From: CALXZG01 sp034184445
GTDB lineage: Bacteria; Pseudomonadota; Alphaproteobacteria; CAAHEQ01; UBA3637
Direction: 5' to 3'
NCBI GenBank assembly: GCA_034184445.1
Contig: JAXFZX010000055.1
Coordinates: 1-11,433, forward strand
Length of the DNA: 11,433 nucleotides
The notes below the pieces were generated by a model. The model had not been told where the DNA came from. It saw only the letters and a program-made list of their open reading frames with translations, and did no database searches. The position numbers and the translations under genes are program-made. Shown piece by piece: positions 6,518-11,433 of the stretch. Position 1 is the stretch's first letter; each line of letters starts with the position of its first letter.

Positions 6518-7876
6518 GATAATCATAATCACGGGTGCGATATAGCGCAAAACCAGCCTTAAATAAGTTTTAAACAACTTGGATTGATGTCCGGATCCCT
6601 GTCCCAAGTGGGCAATAATAACTTTCGGCACTTTCCACCCCATGAACAGGCAACACACAAAAATCATTAACGGCATGGTATAGGCACCCGTCATGCGATC
6701 AAACAAAGAAAACAAGTCCACCCGCCCCAATAGTTCTGTTTTTTTGGTAAAAGATGCCAATACCAACATGACCCCTACAGCACTACTTCCTGTTGTAATT
6801 AATGTAGCTTTGGTCCGCCCAACAGAAAGTTTATCCATGATCAAATTAACCGAGGATTCATAAATTGAGATTAAAGATGTCAATGCCGCCAAAAACAGCA
6901 GCAAGAAAAACAAAAACATCAAAAAAGTGCCCCCAATCATTTTGGAAAAGATAAGGGGAAGACTGATAAAACTGAGGCTTGGCCCCTGCCCCGGTTCAAG
7001 TCCGAAAGCAAATACTGCCGGTAAAACAATCATACCGGACAAAAAGGCCACCAATGTATCCAGCCCCACAATCCAACGCGCGGAACTTTTAATATCCGTA
7101 TTTTTCGGCAAATACGATCCATACACAAATGCCACCCCCATGCCAAGAGATAACGAATAAATAGCCTGACCAAAGGCGGTCAACAACAAATCACAAAATA
7201 AATCCGGCCTGAACCCCAACGATGTAAATCCGATTCGTTCCCAATTCGGTTTTAAAAAGAATAAAATGCCTTTTCCTGAATCAGGCAAAAAAATCATCCA
7301 CACAACCATAAATAAAAGTAAAACAAACAAAAACGGCATCAGATAGAGGGACACACGTTCTATCCCTTTTTTGACACCCTTTATGATAATCATCGCCGTT
7401 ATCAGAATACAGGCTATCCCCCAAAACAGTTGTCTTCCGAATGAGGAACTAAGACCTTCAAACAAAGCCGCATCAATCTGCCTATTTCCGATTCCCAGTA
7501 AAAGTGCCCCACCCGATATAACATAGGAAAGCGTCCAACCGATAACAATCACATAAACCGCCGAAACAAGCCATGCATTCATAAATCCAAGCCAACCGCC
7601 CAGCCATCCCCAAATTGGAGAAACTGCTATACCCTCTCGGTTTGCGGCCACCTTAAAACCATCCACTAAATTTGTTTGAGAAAGTCGCCCAAAAGATAGT
7701 TTCGCAACCAGCATAAAATACCCCAACGCCACCACACAAATCAGATAGGTAATTAAAAAGACCCCGCCGCCATATTCCCCGGCCAAATATGGGAAACGCC
7801 AGATGTTACCAAGACCTATTGCCGAGCCTGCCGTTGCCAAAATAAACCCGATTTGAGAACCCCACTTTGCCCGCAT
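6494..7876 (-). CDS. sodium:neurotransmitter symporter (NSS/SNF) family transporter
   Basis: A 460-residue inner-membrane protein of the LeuT-fold NSS family, which in bacteria takes up amino acids or related small molecules with sodium. The N-terminal signature GSAIGLGNIWRFPYLAGEYGGGVFL (residues 18-41) contains the TM1 break that forms part of the sodium and substrate sites in LeuT. About eleven or twelve hydrophobic segments follow, a normal bacterial size. The substrate cannot be told from the sequence. It is the last gene of a three-gene minus-strand operon. Its SD (AAGGAG) lies in the 10-nt gap after the HAD gene, and its own 3' end overlaps the convergent kinase-like gene. No terminator is visible at its end. 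Confidence 0.93.
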   Translation of the reverse strand: MRAKWGSQIGFILATAGSAIGLGNIWRFPYLAGEYGGGVFLITYLICVVALGYFMLVAKLSFGRLSQTNLVDGFKVAANREGIAVSPIWGWLGGWLGFMNAWLVSAVYVIVIGWTLSYVISGGALLLGIGNRQIDAALFEGLSSSFGRQLFWGIACILITAMIIIKGVKKGIERVSLYLMPFLFVLLLFMVVWMIFLPDSGKGILFFLKPNWERIGFTSLGFRPDLFCDLLLTAFGQAIYSLSLGMGVAFVYGSYLPKNTDIKSSARWIVGLDTLVAFLSGMIVLPAVFAFGLEPGQGPSLSFISLPLIFSKMIGGTFLMFLFFLLLFLAALTSLISIYESSVNLIMDKLSVGRTKATLITTGSSAVGVMLVLASFTKKTELLGRVDLFSLFDRMTGAYTMPLMIFVCCLFMGWKVPKVIIAHLGQGSGHQSKLFKTYLRLVLRYIAPVIMIILFATAFI

Positions 7877-7886
7877 TTTAATCTCC

Positions 7887-8513
7887 TTATAAATTCTCTT
7901 TTAAAAAAGTTAAGACCTCGCCCATGTTTTGAACCCATTTATGATAGGGAAAGGAAACCTTATCCCCCCCCGCACGCATAAACAGGGCATAAGCCCCCAT
8001 CGTTTTGGCAAACATCATATCCGATTCCCCGTCACCAATCATTAAAATATGCTTTGGCCAAGGCTTCCCCAGTACAATGTTCGCAAACTCAACCGTCGGT
8101 TTTGCAACCGATACACCGCGCCCGCCAACGATTTTATCAAAGAAGCCCTCTATTCCAAAGTGACGCACTTCATCATCCAAAATTTCCTGATTTTTATTAC
8201 TGGCAATCACTTGCGGAATTCCTTTTTTTTGAACAAATGACAATGCATTGGGAACCTCAGGGAAAAGACGAACACACCCCTTGGCATGCCCGACATAAAA
8301 GCCCAAATACTCATCTATAATTTTTCCGGTAGCCTTGGGATAGTTTTTAAGCCAATACTCCCCCCGCCGCGATCCGATAACATTCACAACATCGGCCTCG
8401 GTCGGCTTGGGAAGACCGTGTTTTTTGGCCATATCATTTAATGCCAACTCTGCCGCCTGCCGACTATCCAACAGGGTATTATCCCAATCCCAAACAATAA
8501 TATCAAACTTCAT
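7887..8513 (-). CDS. HAD-superfamily hydrolase, phosphoglycolate-phosphatase-like
   Basis: A 208-residue cytoplasmic phosphatase-type protein with all four HAD motifs: DWDNT (nucleophile D9, acid/base D11), VIASN with S105, K138 in VAKP, and IGDGESD (D161, D165) for magnesium. A helical cap lies between motifs I and II, as in the Gph/PGMB-like group. Removal of phosphate from a small metabolite is likely, but the substrate is unknown. The start codon overlaps the stop of the upstream gene as ATGA (4 bp), so translation is coupled. The transporter gene follows after 10 nt. Phosphoglycolate phosphatase is possible; HAD specificity cannot be assigned from the motifs alone. Confidence 0.88.
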   Translation of the reverse strand: MKFDIIVWDWDNTLLDSRQAAELALNDMAKKHGLPKPTEADVVNVIGSRRGEYWLKNYPKATGKIIDEYLGFYVGHAKGCVRLFPEVPNALSFVQKKGIPQVIASNKNQEILDDEVRHFGIEGFFDKIVGGRGVSVAKPTVEFANIVLGKPWPKHILMIGDGESDMMFAKTMGAYALFMRAGGDKVSFPYHKWVQNMGEVLTFLKENL

Positions 8514-9334
8514 CTGGTGTGCACCCGTAATTTTTGTTGTGTTTCGCGGGCTTTTTCGCGTAAGACGCGTTGCAATTCAGTTTCACGTTGCAACCGATTT
8601 TGATCGCGTATAATCTGGCGATTGCGTTGCATATCAAGAGCGCGTTGCCGTCCCAATTCCAATTGGTTCTTACGATCATATTCATAAACCAAAGCCCGAA
8701 CATTTTTAAGTAAATCATTATCTTGTGGCTGTTTCTTAAAGTTTTCCAAGAATGATTCGATTTGATTTTTATTTTGTAGGATATTTTTTATCATTTCTTT
8801 TTCAGATTTATCCATCACCAAAAACAGATTCATCAATAAGGTTTTTGTTTGCCGCGACAAAAGGGGCATACCTTCGGCATCAAGCATATCTTTAAACCCT
8901 TGGGCTTCGGGGGAGCCATATTTATCTTTAACATCCTGACGCGCTTTTAAAATTTTATCGGCAAATACATCCGGATTTTCATGATCCGATATTTCCAACA
9001 CAATTTGCACACCGCTTTTGGAAACAAGATCCACAAACATTTTTTGAAATCCGTGGTTTAATTTTAAAAAGGCACGTTTTGTCTCCTCTATCCGATAATG
9101 ATCCACGGTATAGGCATCAATAAAGGCAAGCCCATCTTCCACAATGTTTTGCGAAACGCCCCTACATGCGAAATACCGGCGTGGATTTTGGTGTAAATCG
9201 GCCCCCAAAAAAGTATCGTATTTATTGCAATATATCGGTATCGTTTGCGGTATAAATGAACGACTGACCAAAAAAGGGCAATTTTTCGGACACTCCAACA
9301 TATCGGACGACAGCATTTGTTGGTTCATGATCAT
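8510..9334 (-). CDS. uncharacterised protein with N-terminal four-cysteine motif and C-terminal coiled coil
   Basis: A 274-residue soluble protein that I do not recognise. The N-terminus has four cysteines, C15-x3-C19-P-F, C36 and C57, spaced like a zinc- or iron-sulfur-binding finger. The middle (about 65-190) looks helical and mixed. The last 80 residues or so (195-274) are very rich in R, Q, E and N (such as RQRALDMQRNRQIIRDQNRLQRE) and should form a basic coiled coil. A nucleic-acid- or ribosome-binding role would fit but is speculation. It leads the operon with the HAD phosphatase and the NSS transporter. ATG 9334 starts 7 nt after a predicted -10 box and has no SD, so the message may be leaderless; a second in-frame ATG is two codons downstream. 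Confidence 0.8.
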   Translation of the reverse strand: MIMNQQMLSSDMLECPKNCPFLVSRSFIPQTIPIYCNKYDTFLGADLHQNPRRYFACRGVSQNIVEDGLAFIDAYTVDHYRIEETKRAFLKLNHGFQKMFVDLVSKSGVQIVLEISDHENPDVFADKILKARQDVKDKYGSPEAQGFKDMLDAEGMPLLSRQTKTLLMNLFLVMDKSEKEMIKNILQNKNQIESFLENFKKQPQDNDLLKNVRALVYEYDRKNQLELGRQRALDMQRNRQIIRDQNRLQRETELQRVLREKARETQQKLRVHTR

Positions 9335-9341
9335 GCCCGTT

Positions 9342-9370
9342 TTTATACCGCATTTTCATTTGAAAATCAA
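9342..9370 (-). promoter_or_regulatory. predicted promoter of the three-gene operon, leaderless, with palindrome
   Basis: On the minus strand TTGATT (9365-9370), a 17-bp spacer and TATAAA (9342-9347) form a strong promoter ending 7 nt before ATG 9334. A perfect inverted repeat, ATTTTCA-TT-TGAAAAT (9352-9367), covers part of the -35 and most of the spacer, a place where a repressor could act. The -35 belongs to the same CTTGATTTTCAAA 13-mer seen at parE. Confidence 0.6.
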
Positions 9371-9434
9371 GGGAAAGTTTGGGGATACTCAAAAGCCTTA
9401 CTCTCGTTTGGAATTCTGACATATTAGCCTTTAT

Positions 9435-9460
9435 AAAAAATAATGTTTTTCACCGAAAAA
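9435..9460 (-). terminator. possible weak terminator after the metallopeptidase gene
   Basis: On the minus strand a 6-bp stem (TTTTTC/GAAAAA, 3-nt loop, 9446-9460) precedes a run of six T residues (9435-9440) after a 5-nt gap. The stem is almost all A:T and the loop is tight, so it would be weak at best. It lies 15 nt past the stop codon and before the next promoter. Confidence 0.25.
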
Positions 9461-9474
9461 GATAAAATTTTAAC

Positions 9475-10470
9475 CTATCTGGCCTTATGGCGACGAGAGG
9501 ATAGAATAGAATCTAATGGTTTAACCTTTCCCCTTGATGCAAGGGATAACGGCTGCATTTCGGATGTATGAGAAAGTATATTCGTCATAATCGGAATATG
9601 TATTTGGAAAGAATTGATTTTTTCTGTATTCTTATGCCTAGATAATGAAGAACACAGATAATCTGAGTGTGCCAAAACCTCTTTTTGTAAATGCAGGCAT
9701 TCATCCCATGTTAATCCGTATTTATCCATATAATATTTCATTAAATCACACTGCTTCCGTTTTGAATATGTGCCGGATGTAGCTTGTTCCACTATTTTAG
9801 GATCCTTATAAAATTGATGCCACTGAGCATTACTGTCTGTTAGGGTTCTTGTAAAAAAGGTCTTACGGGTTTCGGATAAAACTTTGCTAACAGACCAATC
9901 GGGATGATTTTTTTGAAGTTCTGATTTTGTTTTAGCAACAAACCGCCGACTGGGATCAAAAGTGTATGTCACCAACTTAAAGAACTCAGTCACCGGATGA
10001 AGAAGTATCCGTTTGGGAGAAAATGATGATCTTTGTTCTATTTCAAACAGATCACCGTCAGATTGAGCATCGGCCTCAGCCACCATAACAGTAAAGAATT
10101 TATCTTGCGGTAAAAGAGCATGTCCACCGGTCGCTTGATTTAAAAATTGATCCCAATGAGTCAGTTCATGAAATAAAATTTTGGAATAATTTTTTTGTCT
10201 ATGGGGTAAGAAATCAGCACTTTGTTTTTTAATCACAATTTCAGATTTCTCATCGGAAAAATATCCCCGCGCTGTCAACATTGAATTAGTTTTAAGGGCT
10301 ACCTTTTTACCGTCAAAATGCATTCCCAAAGAACACAGTAAGCGCGTTCCTAAATCAGTGCTGGCTATATCAAAAAGAATATTGCAAAAAAAGCTTTTAT
10401 CCCGTCGTTCAATAGAAAAAAGTTTTTCTATTAACTTTTTCAGGTCTTTTCGCGACATTTTTACAGACAT
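9475..10470 (-). CDS. putative zinc metallopeptidase (HExxH), otherwise uncharacterised
   Basis: A 331-residue protein without a signal peptide or membrane segment. It contains ILFHELTHWDQF with the zincin motif HELTH (H101, E102, H105). MVAEADAQ follows 26 residues later, where E132 or D134 could be the third zinc ligand. This H-E-x-x-H...E-A-D-A order resembles predicted metallopeptidase domains such as DUF6782, a family name I offer only as a comparison. The remainder is charged and unrecognised, with a basic C-terminus (SSRRHKAR). ATG 10470 was chosen because it follows a near-consensus promoter and a G-rich SD (AGGGGGG); the longer reading from a TTG at 10545 overlaps infC and would start upstream of the promoter. 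Substrate and role are unknown; a cytoplasmic protease or an exported effector are both open. Confidence 0.72.
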   Translation of the reverse strand: MSVKMSRKDLKKLIEKLFSIERRDKSFFCNILFDIASTDLGTRLLCSLGMHFDGKKVALKTNSMLTARGYFSDEKSEIVIKKQSADFLPHRQKNYSKILFHELTHWDQFLNQATGGHALLPQDKFFTVMVAEADAQSDGDLFEIEQRSSFSPKRILLHPVTEFFKLVTYTFDPSRRFVAKTKSELQKNHPDWSVSKVLSETRKTFFTRTLTDSNAQWHQFYKDPKIVEQATSGTYSKRKQCDLMKYYMDKYGLTWDECLHLQKEVLAHSDYLCSSLSRHKNTEKINSFQIHIPIMTNILSHTSEMQPLSLASRGKVKPLDSILSSRRHKAR

Positions 10471-10489
10471 TAACCCCCCTATACCCAAC

Positions 10490-10518
10490 AGTATAGCATT
10501 ATTTCCAATAGATGTCAA
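10490..10518 (-). promoter_or_regulatory. near-consensus promoter of the metallopeptidase gene
   Basis: On the minus strand TTGACA (10513-10518, perfect consensus), a 17-bp spacer and TATACT (10490-10495) lie just past the infC stop codon. The transcript would begin near 10483, with a short leader carrying AGGGGGG before ATG 10470. This is the closest match to consensus in the window and suggests substantial basal transcription of the metallopeptidase independent of infC. Confidence 0.75.
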
Positions 10519-10525
10519 ACCGTTA

Positions 10526-11068
10526 TTATTTAATCGGAGCAACAACCAAAGTCATTTGGCGACCATCCAATTTCGGTTCTTGCTCAACCTTTGCCACATC
10601 GGTCAAATCGGTTTTAGCACGTGTCAATACCGCGGCCCCCAAATCAACATAAGACATCTCACGCCCCCGAAAACGCAAATTAAATTTAACTTTGTTTCCC
10701 TCTTCCAAAAAACGACGGGCTGCACGCATCTTTACCCCATAATCGTTATCACCAATGTTTGGGGTCAGCTTGATTTCTTTAATTTCAATAACCTTTTGTT
10801 TTTTCTTTGCCTCGGAACGACGTTTTTGCAATTCATAACGATATTTACCGGCCTCTAAAATTTTACACACCGGAATGGGACCGGGAGCAATCTCTATTAA
10901 ATCAAGGCCTTGATCGGCAGCCTTGCGAATTGCTTCACGCGTTGAAATAATGCCAAAATTATCACCATTCGCTAAAATCAGCCGAACCTGTGATGTTGTA
11001 ATTTGTCCGTTCACCCTAAAATCACTTTTATCCTGTGACGAAGACGGATCTTGAAAATTCGGTTTAAT
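10526..11068 (-). CDS. infC: translation initiation factor IF-3, predicted AUU start
   Basis: IF-3 binds the 30S subunit, prevents premature joining with 50S and checks the start codon and initiator tRNA. From the proposed start the protein is 180 residues, the same length as E. coli IF-3. It has an N-domain (FRVNGQITTSQVRLI, LIEIAPGPIPVCKI), a lysine-rich linker (about 80-92, EAKKKQKVIEIKEIKL) and a C-domain with RFLEEGNKVKFNLRFRGREM and GRQMTLVVAPIK. The only ATG near the start (11080) has no SD and contains within its first codons the sequence GGAGG (11074-11078). That GGAGG sits 5 nt before an in-frame ATT (11066-11068). AUU initiation is the known E. coli infC arrangement, in which IF-3 represses its own translation. 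rpmI and rplT, usually next to infC, do not follow here. Confidence 0.93.
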   Translation of the reverse strand: MKPNFQDPSSSQDKSDFRVNGQITTSQVRLILANGDNFGIISTREAIRKAADQGLDLIEIAPGPIPVCKILEAGKYRYELQKRRSEAKKKQKVIEIKEIKLTPNIGDNDYGVKMRAARRFLEEGNKVKFNLRFRGREMSYVDLGAAVLTRAKTDLTDVAKVEQEPKLDGRQMTLVVAPIK

Positions 11069-11078
11069 GAAATCCTCC
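11066..11078 (-). promoter_or_regulatory. infC ribosome-binding site with AUU start codon
   Basis: On the minus strand GGAGG, a 5-nt spacer and ATT form an initiation site with ideal spacing; the alternative ATG overlaps the SD itself. By analogy with E. coli, the rare start would be discriminated against by IF-3, giving negative feedback. The arrangement is seen directly; the feedback is inferred. Confidence 0.75.
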
Positions 11079-11104
11079 ATATAAAAAAAATTAAAAACAT
11101 TTTT

Positions 11105-11132
11105 ATTTTACACATTTTTTGATGACAATCAA
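11105..11132 (-). promoter_or_regulatory. predicted infC promoter
   Basis: On the minus strand TTGATT (11127-11132), a 16-bp spacer and TAAAAT (11105-11110) would give a leader of about 30 nt before the AUU start. Its -35 lies in the inverted repeat TTGAT-GACA-ATCAA (11119-11132), which also holds the -35 of the divergent gene. Confidence 0.5.
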
Positions 11133-11150
11133 GTTTTTTTTTGCTAAAAT
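11122..11150 (+). promoter_or_regulatory. predicted leaderless promoter of the right-edge gene
   Basis: ATGACA (11122-11127, one mismatch from consensus), a 17-bp spacer and TAAAAT (11145-11150) are followed after 7 nt by ATG 11158. No SD is present. The -10 context GCTAAAAT is identical to that at parE. It is divergent from and overlaps the infC promoter, so the two may interfere or be co-regulated. Confidence 0.5.
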
Positions 11151-11157
11151 CCCAATT

Positions 11158-11433
11158 ATGCGATACTTTTTATCTGTTTTATTATTTATTTTTTCGTTTT
11201 CATCCGAAGTTTTGGCTCAATCGGAATGGGAAAATTTTAGAATATCATTCAACAAAGCTTTAACGGAGGGTAGCAGTGGCCGTTCAGAAGCAATTGAAAT
11301 GCCATTTGGAACAATCAGTCTAGTTTCCTGTCGCACGGGCATTAAAAACCTATCAGGATTGGCTGTTGGGGTTGATGTTCAATTAAAGTCAGGATGGATA
11401 CTTACAGATATTGATTTAAAACCTTCATCAGAA
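11158..11433 (+). CDS. secreted protein of unknown function, 3' end outside window
   Basis: An open frame of 92 codons runs to the edge without a stop. It starts with a clear Sec signal peptide (MRYFLSVLLFIFSFSSEVLA, predicted cut before QSEW). The visible mature part includes WENFRISFNKALTEGSSGRSEAIEMPFGTISLVSCRTGIKN and a strand-rich LAVGVDVQLKSGWILTDIDLKP segment. I do not recognise a family, and only one cysteine is seen. The start is supported by the signal peptide directly after ATG and by a promoter whose -10 ends 7 nt upstream. It is a periplasmic, outer-membrane or exported protein. Confidence 0.75.
   Translation, partial: MRYFLSVLLFIFSFSSEVLAQSEWENFRISFNKALTEGSSGRSEAIEMPFGTISLVSCRTGIKNLSGLAVGVDVQLKSGWILTDIDLKPSSE

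Noticed and set aside
9222..9422. A 66-codon minus-strand frame upstream of the four-cysteine gene
   Set aside because: It runs through the promoter and into the real gene in another frame, with no recognisable protein features.
9499..9511. A second ATAGAATAGA stretch
   Set aside because: It is only two units, lies in the coding end of the metallopeptidase gene, and probably has no link with the array at 1-30.
10471..10545. A longer metallopeptidase starting at TTG 10545 inside infC
   Set aside because: It starts upstream of a near-consensus promoter, while ATG 10470 has an SD and a suitable leader.
10358..10858. A 166-codon plus-strand frame across infC and the metallopeptidase gene
   Set aside because: It is antisense to infC, whose protein is certain, and its composition (rich in F, I, N, S) is what a shadow frame would give.
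1..11433. Search for a defence system, CRISPR array, toxin-antitoxin pair or mobile element
   Set aside because: No direct-repeat/spacer pattern, transposase, integrase or small paired genes were seen; ParE here is the topoisomerase subunit, not the ParE toxin.

Overview
This looks like an ordinary core-genome stretch of an AT-rich bacterium (GC roughly 40% by eye), most likely a host-associated alphaproteobacterium. That assignment rests on the general look of ParE and IF-3 and is an inference, because no rRNA or other decisive marker is present. There is no CRISPR array, tRNA, rRNA, phage or insertion sequence.

Layout, left to right. Positions 1-296 hold a short ATAGA tandem repeat running off the left edge, a few weak hairpins and an intrinsic terminator. 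A single-gene unit follows on the minus strand: an anchored OmpH/Skp-like protein with its own promoter, Shine-Dalgarno (SD) site and terminator. Next, also on the minus strand, are gltX (glutamyl-tRNA synthetase, of a long form that resembles Clostridia) with a small unknown gene tightly behind it, and a secreted ankyrin-repeat protein. Divergent from these, on the plus strand, parE (topoisomerase IV subunit B) overlaps a small CMP-kinase-like P-loop enzyme. That enzyme gene overlaps, tail to tail, a minus-strand operon transcribed in the order four-cysteine/coiled-coil protein, HAD phosphatase, sodium:neurotransmitter-symporter-family transporter. Further right on the minus strand are a putative HExxH metallopeptidase and infC (IF-3). 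At the right edge a divergent secreted protein gene is cut by the window.

The genes do not form one pathway. They are housekeeping genes (gltX, parE, infC) interleaved with lineage-specific genes. The most informative signals are in gene starts. IF-3 appears to start at an AUU codon behind a good SD, as in classical infC autoregulation. Three genes (parE, the four-cysteine protein and the right-edge secreted protein) have a -10 box ending only 6-7 nt before ATG and no SD, which predicts leaderless mRNAs. The genes with a promoter placed further upstream have an SD. I see no strong candidate for a new multi-gene system; the best leads are the translation-initiation pattern, the gltX ancestry and three uncharacterised proteins.
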